64,000 bases of DNA from Streptomyces sp. ISL-96 (GTDB lineage: Bacteria; Actinomycetota; Actinomycetes; Streptomycetales; Streptomycetaceae), in contig NZ_JAGGPA010000028.1 in the NCBI RefSeq assembly GCF_018614035.1, forward strand, positions 1 through 64,000, in the 5' to 3' direction. The notes under the pieces were generated by a model that saw nothing but the letters and a program-made list of their open reading frames with translations, was not told where the DNA came from and did no database searches. Position numbers and translations under genes: made by a program. Of the stretch, positions 7,197 through 15,636 are shown one piece after another. How positions within the stretch are numbered: position 1 is the stretch's first letter; each line of letters opens with the position of its first letter.

Positions 7197-8642
7197 TCAG
7201 TCCGTGCCGAACTCCATCGCGGCGCGGTCCAGCATCTCCTCGTCACCGGAGACCTCGCCGCGGGAGGCGATCGCCTCGGCGCCGCCCTCCGGCATGGTGC
7301 CGATCAGCCCGGTCGCGGCCGCCTGAGCGGCACCGATGGTGGGGCTGGTGGTGCCGATGAGGCCGAGCCCGGCGTACTGCTCCAGCTTCGCGCGCGAGTC
7401 GGCGATGTCGAGGTTGCGCATGGTGAGCTGGCCGATCCGGTCCACCGGGCCGAACGCGGAGTCCTCGGTGCGCTCCATGGACAGCTTGTCCGGGTGGTAG
7501 CTGAACGCCGGGCCTGTGGTGTCGAGGATCGAGTAGTCCTCGCCGCGCCGCAGCCGCAGCGTCACCTCGCCGGTGACCGCGGAGCCGACCCAGCGCTGCA
7601 GCGACTCGCGGATCATCAGCGCCTGCGGGTCGAGCCAGCGGCCCTCGTACATCAGCCGGCCCAGGCGCCGTCCCTCGTTGTGGTACTGGGCGAGGGTGTC
7701 CTCGTTGTGGATCGCGTTGACGAGACGCTCGTACGCCGTGTGGAGCAGGGCCATGCCGGGCGCCTCGTAGATGCCGCGGCTCTTGGCCTCGATGATGCGG
7801 TTCTCGATCTGGTCCGACATGCCGATGCCGTGGCGGCCGCCGATGGTGTTGGCCTCCATCACCAGCTCGACGGGGGAGGCGAACTTCTTGCCGTTGATCG
7901 TCACCGGGCGGCCCTGGTCGAAGCCGATCGTCACGTCCTCCGTGGCGATCTCGACCGAGGGGTCCCAGAACCGCACGCCCATGATCGGCTCCACGGTCTC
8001 CACGCCCGTGTCGAGGTGCTCCAGCGTCTTGGCCTCGTGGGTGGCGCCCCAGATGTTGGCGTCGGTGGAGTACGCCTTCTCTGTGCTGTCGCGGTAGGGC
8101 AGGTCATGGGCGAGAAGCCACTCCGACATTTCCTTGCGGCCGCCGAGCTCGGTCACGAAGTCGGCGTCCAGCCAGGGCTTGTAGATCCGCAGGTGCGGGT
8201 TGGCGAGCAGGCCGTACCGGTAGAACCGCTCGATGTCGTTGCCCTTGAAGGTCGAGCCGTCGCCCCAGATTTGTACGTTGTCCTCGAGCATCGCCCGGAC
8301 CAGCAGTGTGCCCGTGACGGCGCGGCCGAGCGGCGTGGTGTTGAAGTAGGCGCGCCCGCCCGAGCGGATGTGGAACGCCCCGCAGGTGAGTGCGGCCAGA
8401 CCCTCCTCGACCAGCGCCGCGCGACAGTCGACCAGGCGCGCGATCTCGGCACCGTAGGTCTTCGCACGGCCGGGCACCGACGCGATGTCGGGCTCGTCGT
8501 ACTGGCCGATGTCGGCGGTGTACGTGCACGGGATGGCGCCCTTGTCGCGCATCCACGCGACCGCGACCGAGGTGTCGAGGCCGCCGGAGAAGGCGATGCC
8601 GACGCGCTCGCCGGCGGGAAGGGAGGTGAGGACCTTAGACAT
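7197..8642 (-). CDS. argG: Argininosuccinate synthase
   Basis: 481 residues from the ATG at 8642. It condenses citrulline and aspartate with ATP in arginine biosynthesis, in the cytoplasm. The ATP pyrophosphatase loop AFSGGLDTS is at residues 17-25; further family blocks include ADIGQYDEP, IWGDGSTFKGNDIERF and GGRHGIGMSDQIENRIIEAKSRG. Length and blocks fit the long type-2 ArgG rather than the ~400-residue type. An upstream ATG at 8663 would add seven residues, but it lies inside the ARG box. No clear Shine-Dalgarno is visible at either ATG, so leaderless or weak initiation is possible. Repression by ArgR is expected from the adjacent operator. Confidence 0.97.
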   Translation of the reverse strand: MSKVLTSLPAGERVGIAFSGGLDTSVAVAWMRDKGAIPCTYTADIGQYDEPDIASVPGRAKTYGAEIARLVDCRAALVEEGLAALTCGAFHIRSGGRAYFNTTPLGRAVTGTLLVRAMLEDNVQIWGDGSTFKGNDIERFYRYGLLANPHLRIYKPWLDADFVTELGGRKEMSEWLLAHDLPYRDSTEKAYSTDANIWGATHEAKTLEHLDTGVETVEPIMGVRFWDPSVEIATEDVTIGFDQGRPVTINGKKFASPVELVMEANTIGGRHGIGMSDQIENRIIEAKSRGIYEAPGMALLHTAYERLVNAIHNEDTLAQYHNEGRRLGRLMYEGRWLDPQALMIRESLQRWVGSAVTGEVTLRLRRGEDYSILDTTGPAFSYHPDKLSMERTEDSAFGPVDRIGQLTMRNLDIADSRAKLEQYAGLGLIGTTSPTIGAAQAAATGLIGTMPEGGAEAIASRGEVSGDEEMLDRAAMEFGTD

Positions 8643-8650
8643 AGGAAGAG

Positions 8651-8679
8651 TATGCACCACCATGCATGGTCATGCAAAG
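8651..8679 (-). promoter_or_regulatory. ARG box (ArgR operator) at the argG start
   Basis: The segment holds three ATGCA/TGCAT half-site-like elements (TATGCAC, CATGCATGG, CATGCAAA), as expected of streptomycete ARG boxes bound by the arginine repressor. It lies 9-37 bases upstream of the argG ATG, a position where bound ArgR would block initiation. The assignment rests on motif and context. Confidence 0.65.
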
Positions 8680-8769
8680 GCGTGTGCCGGTCCGGTCGCA
8701 GCCGGTGGAGCGGTCCGCGGTGGACGCTCGGTGCACACCGGGTACGACGGCAAAGTCCCGGCCGGCGGC

Positions 8770-9117
8770 TCAGGCGTTCCCTGGCGCGGCGGTGCCCGGC
8801 GCTCGGTACTGGACTTGCTGGGCCTTGCGCAGGGCCTCCATCGTTTCGTCAACGGTCAGCAGCACCGTTGTCTCGAACGAGCTGAGTGCGCGGCCTCCCG
8901 TGATCGCCAGCGCGACCGCCGCCATGGAGACGTTGTCGGGGGCTTCCCACAGCGTGTAGCCGTCGTGCGTGCCGAAGGCGTACCAGAACCCGTGGAGCTT
9001 CCCGCCGACCGACTCGATGTACTGCTGAGCGGCCCTGCCGCGGTCCTCCGGATTGCTGATCAGCCTGCCCCAGGTCTCCGGTGTGTAGCTGAACCTCGTG
9101 AGATAGAGCGGCATCAT
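8770..9117 (-). CDS. GYD domain protein
   Basis: About 115 residues. MPLYLTRFSYTPETW at the start, the IESVGGKLHGFWYAFGTHDGYTLWEAPDN core (quoted in part: GTHDGYTLWE) and the SFETTVLLT strand match the GYD superfamily, small ferredoxin-like alpha/beta barrel proteins of unknown role. GGGAGA sits just before tandem ATGs at 9117 and 9114; either may start the protein. It is separated from argG by about 130 bp and divergent from the PucR-type regulator gene at 9285. Confidence 0.85.
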   Translation of the reverse strand: MMPLYLTRFSYTPETWGRLISNPEDRGRAAQQYIESVGGKLHGFWYAFGTHDGYTLWEAPDNVSMAAVALAITGGRALSSFETTVLLTVDETMEALRKAQQVQYRAPGTAAPGNA

Positions 9118-9284
9118 TTCTCCCATTCGCTTCTGGGTGTCACCGCCGATGTGGCGGAATCATCACGGTTTGGCTGAGACCTCGCCCTGGGATAACCGAC
9201 TGCTTAGCATGGTGGCCTCCCGAGGGTGCCGTCCATGGCGACTCGCCGTGGTGTTCTCGCACGTCCCATCCGTATGGAGGGTCC

Positions 9285-10595
9285 ATGCACACCAATGCCG
9301 TCCCCGGCAGCGTTCGCCCGGAGCGAGCGCGCGGCCATGAGATCGCCGTCGGTGGTCCGTCGGCCGCCGGCGCCGTGGAGTCCTCTCCTCTCCAGATCCT
9401 CCACCGTGCCTGTCGGCGCCTGCTGGGACGCGGCACGGACTTCACCGACGCCGTGGTGGAGAAGATCCGCGCCGAGGTGCCGTACTACGCCGACCCGGTG
9501 CTCGCGCCGGCCGACCTGCCGCGGTCCGTGGGCACCGGCGTCCGGCACGGGCTGGAAGCCGGCCTGGATCCGGGGAACATCGTGAGCATCGAGCGGTACA
9601 CCAGGGAGCTGGGCATCCGGCGCGCGGAAGAGGGCCGTCCCCTCGACGAGGTGATGCATGCCTACCGTGTCGCCGGTTCGGAGGTCTGGGGCGGGATCAT
9701 CCGCGTGGTGGAGCGGGACGGGCTCGGCGACACGCGCCAGTTGGTGCACGTCGCCGAGCTGGTGTGGAAGCACAACGACCGCGACGCCGTCCTGGTCGCC
9801 GACGCCTACCGGCAGGTCGCCAAAGGCGTCGCCAGCCGGCACGGCGAACGCGTCCGCCTGATCCTCGCCGCCCTGCTGGAGAGCCGCAACGAACCCGAGT
9901 TCACCCGGGACGCGGCGGCGATCCTCGGTCTGCCGCTGGACGGACGGTTCGCGGTCGCGGTGATAGGCGCCACGCCGCCGTACGGTCGCCTGCCGGAAGC
10001 CGTTCCCGAGGTACGCGGCATCCGGATCCTGCGCCACACCCGCGGGAAGCGCGCCGTGCTCGTCGCCCACCTCGGCGACCGGCCCCTGGACGCGCTCGTG
10101 TCCGGCCTGGCCGCCGGAACCGGACTCCGCACCGGTGTCAGCCCCGTCGTCCAGGGTCTGCACAGCCTGCCCAGGGCGCGTGACATGGCCGGACTCGCAC
10201 TGCGCACGTGCCGGGCCGAGGGCGAGATAGCCCGGCTCGACTCCCGCCTGCCCGACGGTCTGTTGCTCTCACGCCCAGACCTGTCCGCCGAACTGACTCT
10301 CCAGGTGCTCCAGCCCGTCTACGCCCTGGAGCCCGCCGACCGGGAAACGCTGTTCGACACCCTCGGTGTGTGGATCGAGAAGGGCGGCTCCGCCGTCCAG
10401 ACGGCCCGGCACATGCTCTGCCACCGCAACACCGTGCTCAACCGGCTGCGCCGCTTCGAGCAGATCACGGGCCTTGAGCTGTCCCGGCCCCGCGATCTCG
10501 TACAACTCACCCTCGCCCTCGACGCACTGCGCCTGCTCGGGCCGGCCGCCGCACTCGGCGCCCCTGACGCTTCGCGTACTCCGCCGGCCCTTTGA
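9285..10595 (+). CDS. PucR/CdaR-type transcriptional regulator
   Basis: 436 residues. The N-terminal half resembles the RsbT co-antagonist-like helical domain often found in these regulators. A central GGDEF-like degenerate domain (AVAVIGATPPYGRLPEA ... AVLVAHLGDRPLDALV, given in parts) follows. The C-terminus is a PucR HTH_30 domain: HMLCHRNTVLNRLRRFEQ then GLELSRPRDLVQLTLALDAL. Such proteins activate or repress small-molecule catabolic genes. GGAGG precedes the ATG by four bases. It is transcribed away from the GYD gene, sharing a ~165-bp upstream region, and its target is not evident. Confidence 0.88.
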   Translation: MHTNAVPGSVRPERARGHEIAVGGPSAAGAVESSPLQILHRACRRLLGRGTDFTDAVVEKIRAEVPYYADPVLAPADLPRSVGTGVRHGLEAGLDPGNIVSIERYTRELGIRRAEEGRPLDEVMHAYRVAGSEVWGGIIRVVERDGLGDTRQLVHVAELVWKHNDRDAVLVADAYRQVAKGVASRHGERVRLILAALLESRNEPEFTRDAAAILGLPLDGRFAVAVIGATPPYGRLPEAVPEVRGIRILRHTRGKRAVLVAHLGDRPLDALVSGLAAGTGLRTGVSPVVQGLHSLPRARDMAGLALRTCRAEGEIARLDSRLPDGLLLSRPDLSAELTLQVLQPVYALEPADRETLFDTLGVWIEKGGSAVQTARHMLCHRNTVLNRLRRFEQITGLELSRPRDLVQLTLALDALRLLGPAAALGAPDASRTPPAL

Positions 10596-10644
10596 CGACG
10601 CGTGTGCTCGGGGGCGATTGGTGTGCCCGCTCGATGGGCGGTCC

Positions 10645-12237
10645 TCAGTGATCAGCACCCTCGGGGTTACGCCGACGTACGCCGACCGCCGCGAGCACCG
10701 CGCCGGCCACGCACAGCACGCCGGTGACGAGCGCGGCGGTGTGCACGCCGTTGATGAAAGCCTGGCCGCTGCCTTCGATCACCGCCGTCCTGAGCCGCGC
10801 CGGCATGTCACCGGAGACCGGTGAAACGCCCATCGCCACCGCGTCCCTGGCTTCGTGCAGCCCCCGTGCCATGGGCGCCGGCACCCCGGCTGAGGTGAGT
10901 TCGCCGGTCAGGGTCGAGCCGACCCGGCCGCTGATCAGGGACACGAGCACGGAGGTGCCGAGCGCTCCGCCGATCTGCAGCGCGGTGGCCTGGAGCCCGC
11001 CCGCCACGCCGGCGTCCTTGACGGGGGAGTTGCCCACGATGGCGTCGGAGGAGGCGGCCATGACCATGCCGACGCCGAGGCCGAGCGCGACGAAGGGGGG
11101 CCACATCGCGGCGTACGACGAATGCACGCCCCACGCGAGCATCCCGAAGGCGGCGCCGGCCTGCAGCACCATGCCCAGCGGCATGGACAGCCGCGCGCCG
11201 GACTTCTCGGTGAGCTTCGCGCCCAGGGGTGAGGCGACCACCGACGCCAGGCTGAGCGGCAGGGTACGCACGCCGGCCTCGACGGGCGTGAAACCGCGGA
11301 CGTTCTGCAGGTAGAGCATGACGAAGAAGATCACGCCGAGCAGGACGAAGAAGTTGACCGCGGTGATGATCGTGCCGATGGTCAGCGCCGGGCTGCGGAA
11401 CAGCCGCATCGGCAACAGCGGGTGCTCGACGCGTGTCTCGTACCAGCCGAACAGCAGCAGGACGAGGAGGCCGGCGGCGAGGGTGCCCAGGGTCGTGCCC
11501 GAACTCCAGCCCCACGTCTCGCCCTTGACCACACCGAACACCACGACGAGCAGCCCGGCTGCCAGCAGGACGACACCGGGGACGTCGAAGCGGTGGCGGT
11601 CACCGGTGGAATTCTTGCTCTGCGGCAGCACCATCGCGCTGAACACGAGCGCGACGACACCGATCGGCGCGTTGATGTAGAAGACCGACTCCCAGTTGAC
11701 GTGCTCGACGAGCAGCCCGCCGACGATGGGGCCGAGCGCGGTGGACACGGACGACACCATCGCCCAGATGCCCACCGCCATGCCGAACTTCTTCGGCGGG
11801 AACACCGCGCGCAGCAGCCCGAGTGTGTTGGGCATCAGGAGAGCGCCGAAGAAGCCCTGCACGGCGCGGAAGGCGATGACGCCCTCGATCGATCCGGCCA
11901 GGCCGATGGCGACCGACGCGAGGGTGAAGCCGGCGACGCCGACCAGGTAGAACGTGCGACGGCCGAAGCGGTCACCGAGCTTCCCGCCGAGGATGAGTGC
12001 CGCGGCCAGCGCCAGCAGGTAGGAGTTGGTGACCCATTGCAGGTCGGCGGTGGACGCGTTCAGGTCCCGGCCGATCTCCGGGTTGGCGATGGCGACGACG
12101 GAGCCGTCCAGACCGACCATGAACAGGCCGAAGGCGACGGCGATGAGCGTCAGCCAGGGCTTGCCACGGCGGCCGGCCGGAGCGTCGGGCGGGCTGTGTG
12201 CGGGCAGGGGTGAGCGATCCACGACGGTGGAGGGCAT
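10645..12237 (-). CDS. DHA2-family (EmrB/QacA-like) MFS drug exporter
   Basis: 530 residues with about 14 hydrophobic segments. It has motif A-like GGKLGDRFGRR between TM2 and TM3, the DHA2 signature around TM1 (FMVGLDGSVVAIANPEIGRDL in part) and the TM5 motif C region (STALGPIVGGLLVE). These are proton-antiport exporters of lipophilic drugs in the cytoplasmic membrane. The gene lies 78 bp downstream of a co-directional MarR regulator with its own operator, a usual arrangement for inducible efflux. The substrate is unknown. Confidence 0.93.
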   Translation of the reverse strand: MPSTVVDRSPLPAHSPPDAPAGRRGKPWLTLIAVAFGLFMVGLDGSVVAIANPEIGRDLNASTADLQWVTNSYLLALAAALILGGKLGDRFGRRTFYLVGVAGFTLASVAIGLAGSIEGVIAFRAVQGFFGALLMPNTLGLLRAVFPPKKFGMAVGIWAMVSSVSTALGPIVGGLLVEHVNWESVFYINAPIGVVALVFSAMVLPQSKNSTGDRHRFDVPGVVLLAAGLLVVVFGVVKGETWGWSSGTTLGTLAAGLLVLLLFGWYETRVEHPLLPMRLFRSPALTIGTIITAVNFFVLLGVIFFVMLYLQNVRGFTPVEAGVRTLPLSLASVVASPLGAKLTEKSGARLSMPLGMVLQAGAAFGMLAWGVHSSYAAMWPPFVALGLGVGMVMAASSDAIVGNSPVKDAGVAGGLQATALQIGGALGTSVLVSLISGRVGSTLTGELTSAGVPAPMARGLHEARDAVAMGVSPVSGDMPARLRTAVIEGSGQAFINGVHTAALVTGVLCVAGAVLAAVGVRRRNPEGADH

Positions 12238-12315
12238 GGAGGTGCCTTGCTTCCTCGTAAAGATGGGGATGTACGGCTGCGCAGCGGCTGCGGCTGCGGC
12301 TGCGCGAGTGCGCCG

Positions 12316-12789
12316 TCAGCCGGCGGCGGGGTGAATCTGCCGCGCCAAGCCCCGCAGAGCGCCGAGCGCCGATCCGATGGCGTCGAGATCCCCGTCGGTG
12401 AGGGTCCGCAGCGCGTCGACGACGTACCCCTCCATGAGATCCCCGACCTCGGCGAGCCGGCGGCGCGCCTCCGCCGTCAGGTGCAGATGCGCGACCCGCT
12501 TGTCCGCCGGATCCTGCCTGCGCTCAAGCAGCCCCAGGCCTGCCAGCTGGGTGACCATGGCGCTCACATTGTTCGGCTTCATCAGCAGTACGTCGGCTGC
12601 CTCCCGCACGGTGGCCCCGTCCCGCTCCCCGACGAGCCGCAGGAGCGCCAGCTGGCCCTCGGGAGGCTTGGGATACGGAAAGTCCTGGGCGACACGGCGG
12701 TCGAGCGCCCGGTGCAGCGCGGGCAGGACGGCCGACATCGCTGACGCGATGTGCCGGAGGTCCTGGTCGGACGCGCTGGAGTGGGGCAT
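12316..12789 (-). CDS. MarR family repressor, probably of the adjacent efflux pump
   Basis: 157 residues. The winged-helix core reads LALLRLVGERDGATVREAADVL ... NNVSAMVTQLAGLGLLERRQDPADKRV (given in parts); the wing motif DPADKR is the MarR signature. Dimerisation helices flank it. The start ATG at 12789 lies nine bases from a 9-bp inverted repeat likely to be its own operator. It precedes the MFS gene on the same strand. The likely role is derepression of efflux on binding a phenolic or drug ligand; this is family-based inference. Confidence 0.9.
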   Translation of the reverse strand: MPHSSASDQDLRHIASAMSAVLPALHRALDRRVAQDFPYPKPPEGQLALLRLVGERDGATVREAADVLLMKPNNVSAMVTQLAGLGLLERRQDPADKRVAHLHLTAEARRRLAEVGDLMEGYVVDALRTLTDGDLDAIGSALGALRGLARQIHPAAG

Positions 12790-12797
12790 GCGGACAG

Positions 12798-12821
12798 CAT
12801 AGGTATGGCCGGATACCTATG
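12798..12821. promoter_or_regulatory. MarR operator candidate, perfect 9-bp inverted repeat
   Basis: CATAGGTAT (12798-12806), six-base spacer GGCCGG, then ATACCTATG (12813-12821). It lies immediately upstream of the MarR start and overlaps the expected promoter. A related half site, CATACCTAGGATG, lies at ~12857-12869. AT-rich palindromes of this type are typical MarR targets. Confidence 0.6.
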
Positions 12822-12976
12822 TCAACATACATAAGTAGCACTTGAAGCCGCCTGCCATACCTAGGATGATCAGCCGCTCCAGTGCCCGTGGTGGGCAGGG
12901 GAGTTGTGATTCCTCCGCCCCCACCGCGTCGCTGCTCCCCCCGTCCTGCTCTACCTCACCCCGTCCCTGAGGATCC

Positions 12977-14296
12977 ATGACGCAACACATACCGGAGGCG
13001 GTGATCTGGTGCCTTGCGGCCGGTGCCCTTCCGGGCTCGGTTCTGTTGGTGCGCCAACACCGGCTCACCGCCGCGCTGCGCCGGCGTCTCACGGCGCTGG
13101 AAAGCAGCCTGCGCGCTCGTGACGCGGAGGCCGCCCACTTGGTCGAGGCCCGCCTCTCCGCGTTGGCGCAGGCCCAGCCACAGCCCGTACCCGGGCCCGG
13201 ACTGCTCGATCCGCGGCTGGCCACAACCGCCTACGGGCAGAGTCTGCAGCAGGTCGAGGACCTGTTCACCACATCCGTCGGCACGGCACGGTCCCGAGCC
13301 GACCAGTCGGCGAGAGCAACGCTCAAGGCGGCGATGCGCGCACTCCAAGCCCTCGCGAACGAACAGCAGTTGTCCATCTCCGACATGCAGGACCGGCACG
13401 ACAGCCCTGATGTGCTCCAGGACCTGTTGGAGATCGACCACGCGAATGCGCAGTTCGGCCGCAGGGCGCAGGCGATCGCCGTCCTCTGCGGTTCGTGGCC
13501 GGGACGGCAGCGGGTCGCCTCCCCGCTGATCGACGTCGTACGCGGCGCGACGTCGCGGATCCGCGACTACCGGCGCGTCAACGTCCACTCGCGGGTCGAC
13601 ATGGACGTCGTGAGCCGGGCGGTGGAGCCCGTGGTCCTCGCGGTCGCCGAACTGCTGGACAACGCGGCGCGCCACTCGCAGCCCAACACCACGGTCGAGG
13701 TCAGCGTCCAGCCCGCGCACAACGGCATCTGCGTCGTCATCGACGACGCCGGGGTCGGCATGGACGCGCGCGAGACCGAGGAGGCGGGCCGGCGCCTGTC
13801 GGGCAAGGAAGACATCGACATCAACCGGCTCGGTGACCCGCCCCAGTTCGGCTTCGCCGCCATCGGCGTGCTCGCCGCCCGGTACGGGTTCACGGTCTCC
13901 GTCGACACCCGGTCGCCCTACGGGGGAGTGCGGGCCGTGCTGTTTCTTCCCCATACGCTCCTCAATCGCGTACGCGCTCCCAAGACGGCGATCCCGCAGG
14001 CGGAGCCGGTGCACGCGCCGGTGCCCGAGCCGGTTTCCGGTCCTGCGCAGGCGTCGGTGCCCGCCCCCGCGGCCGATCGGACGTCCACCGCGGGCGGCCT
14101 CCCCAAGCGCCGCCGCCGCGCCGCCCAGGACGACGAGGCAGGCCGGCAGGCATCCGCCGCCGCGCCGCCGCCCGGCGACGGTCACACCCTGGTCCGCCCG
14201 GCCGCCGAGACCGCCTCCCGCATGGGTGCGTTCGCCCGCGGCACCCGCTTCGGGCGCGCCGCCTCTCAAGACGATGAAGGGAACCCGCAGGAATGA
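12977..14296 (+). CDS. cvnA: Conservon sensor ATPase (CvnA), first conservon
   Basis: 439 residues. One N-terminal membrane segment (~residues 8-26) is followed by a coiled region. A histidine-kinase-like part retains an H-box-like EIDHANAQFGRRAQAIAVL, N-box ELLDNAARHS, G1 box DDAGVGM and a G2 region FGFAAIGVLAARYG. The C-terminal ~110 residues are Pro/Ala-rich and disordered with a basic cluster (PKRRRRAA). CvnA proteins assemble with CvnB, C and D at the membrane in a G-protein-like complex. GAGGA precedes the ATG, and the stop overlaps cvnB by ATGA. Confidence 0.9.
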   Translation: MTQHIPEAVIWCLAAGALPGSVLLVRQHRLTAALRRRLTALESSLRARDAEAAHLVEARLSALAQAQPQPVPGPGLLDPRLATTAYGQSLQQVEDLFTTSVGTARSRADQSARATLKAAMRALQALANEQQLSISDMQDRHDSPDVLQDLLEIDHANAQFGRRAQAIAVLCGSWPGRQRVASPLIDVVRGATSRIRDYRRVNVHSRVDMDVVSRAVEPVVLAVAELLDNAARHSQPNTTVEVSVQPAHNGICVVIDDAGVGMDARETEEAGRRLSGKEDIDINRLGDPPQFGFAAIGVLAARYGFTVSVDTRSPYGGVRAVLFLPHTLLNRVRAPKTAIPQAEPVHAPVPEPVSGPAQASVPAPAADRTSTAGGLPKRRRRAAQDDEAGRQASAAAPPPGDGHTLVRPAAETASRMGAFARGTRFGRAASQDDEGNPQE

Positions 14297-14706
14297 ACGA
14301 CCACATGACCAACGAACTGGGCTGGATGCTGGACGAGGTCCTCAAGGTCCCGGAAGCCCGCCACGCGATCCTGCTCTCCGCGGACGGCATGCTCCGGGCG
14401 CATTCACAGGGCATCGCGCGCGACGAAGCGGAACGGCAGGCAGCCGCGCTGTCCGGTCTCCAGTCGATCAGCCGCAGCACAGCCGAGTTCTGTGCCAAGG
14501 AGTCCTCTCCGTGGCAGCAGACACTGGTCGAGTTCGCCGACGGTTACGTCTTCCTGGTCGCCGCCGGCGCGGGCGCCTATCTGGCGGTCTCCGCCACCCA
14601 GAACGTCGACATGGAGGCGGTCACGTACGGAATGCACAAGCTGGTCGACCGGCTGGGCAAGGAGCTCACCAGTCCGCCCCGGCCAGGCGCCAGCCACCCG
14701 GCATGA
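14293..14706 (+). CDS. cvnB: Roadblock/LC7 protein (CvnB), first conservon
   Basis: 137 residues. The Roadblock/LC7 fold is seen in LGWMLDEVLKVPEARHAILLSADG, LRAHSQGI and the EFADGYVFLVAAGAGAYLAVSA strand pair (quoted in parts). These small proteins are thought to act as GTPase-activating or scaffold partners for the CvnD GTPase. Overlaps of four bases on both sides indicate strict translational coupling within the operon. Confidence 0.93.
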   Translation: MNDHMTNELGWMLDEVLKVPEARHAILLSADGMLRAHSQGIARDEAERQAAALSGLQSISRSTAEFCAKESSPWQQTLVEFADGYVFLVAAGAGAYLAVSATQNVDMEAVTYGMHKLVDRLGKELTSPPRPGASHPA

Positions 14707-15062
14707 GCCCGCCCGACAGGCGTGAACGGGGGCTCGTACGCCCCTATGTCGTGACGGACGGCCGCTCCCGTCCGACGCGGAACACGCTCGACCTGGTGAC
14801 GCTCGTGACGGCCGCCGCCAACCGGCCACTCACCGGGCTGAGCCCGGAGAAGCGCCGCGTCATGGAGCTGTGCCGGGGCGGAGCGCTGTCGGTCGCCGAA
14901 GTGGCGGGACACCTGGCGCTGGCGATCAGCGTCACCAAGGTCCTGCTCAGCGACCTGATCGACAGCGGCCACATCACCACCAGGCCCCCCGTCCCCAGGG
15001 CCCAGCTCCCCGCCGACCAGCTTCTGCAGGAGGTGCTTGATGGACTCCGCTCCAGGCTCTGA
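14703..15062 (+). CDS. cvnC: DUF742 protein (CvnC), first conservon
   Basis: 119 residues from the ATG overlapping the cvnB stop. It opens with the family motif RGLVRPYVVTDGRSRP and ends in a winged-helix-like region (CRGGALSVAEVAGHL, VTKVLLSDLIDSGHI). DUF742 proteins are the third member of every conservon and probably couple the sensor to the GTPase. The 3' end overlaps cvnD by 23 bases. Confidence 0.92.
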   Translation: MSPPDRRERGLVRPYVVTDGRSRPTRNTLDLVTLVTAAANRPLTGLSPEKRRVMELCRGGALSVAEVAGHLALAISVTKVLLSDLIDSGHITTRPPVPRAQLPADQLLQEVLDGLRSRL

Positions 15063-15636
15063 CCAGCGGTACGTCCCCGACACGGTCAGGACCGCTGTCA
15101 AGATCCTGATCGTGGGTCACTTCGCGGTCGGCAAGACCACGTTCGTCGGCACGCTGTCCGAGATCCGGCCGCTGCGTACCGAAGAGACCATGACACAGGC
15201 CAGTGAACTCACCGACGACCTGGCCGGGAGCCCGGACAAGAGCACCACGACCGTCGCCATGGACTTCGGCCGTCTCACACTCAGCGAGCAACTGGTGCTG
15301 TACCTCTTCGGAGCTCCCGGGCAGAAACGCTTCACCACGCTCTGGAAAGACATGCTGAACGGGGCTCTGGGAGCCCTCGTGCTCGCTGACACCCGGCGAC
15401 TCGACCAGTCCTTCGACATCATGGGACTGCTGGAGGAGCACGGCATGCCCTACGCGGTCGCCGTCAACCAGTTCGACGACGCGCCCCTCTTCCCGGTCGC
15501 GGAAATCCGCGAAGCCCTCGACCTCCTCCCCGAAACCCCCCTCGTCACCTGCGACGCGCGGAACACCGCGTCCTCCACCGAGGCGCTGATCTCCCTCGTC
15601 GAGTACCTCCAGACCCGCACCTCCCAGGAGCACTGA
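15040..15636 (+). CDS. cvnD: Conservon GTPase (CvnD), first conservon
   Basis: 198 residues. P-loop GHFAVGKTT, switch II-like FGAPGQKRF (DxxG replaced by GAPG, normal in this family), and nucleotide specificity near AVNQFDD. It is an MglA/Rab-like small GTPase of the ATP/GTP-binding DUF class. AGGAGG lies six bases before ATG 15040. Its stop overlaps the next start (TGATG), so the P450 is translated directly after it. It probably switches with CvnB and CvnC at the membrane. Confidence 0.93.
   Translation: MDSAPGSDQRYVPDTVRTAVKILIVGHFAVGKTTFVGTLSEIRPLRTEETMTQASELTDDLAGSPDKSTTTVAMDFGRLTLSEQLVLYLFGAPGQKRFTTLWKDMLNGALGALVLADTRRLDQSFDIMGLLEEHGMPYAVAVNQFDDAPLFPVAEIREALDLLPETPLVTCDARNTASSTEALISLVEYLQTRTSQEH

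Noticed and set aside
6957..8885. 642-residue plus-strand open frame across argG
   Set aside because: Antisense to argG, whose identity is clear.
12281..12303. GGCTGC triplicate as a regulatory repeat
   Set aside because: A short GC-rich slippage tract before the MFS gene, with no dyad or known motif.
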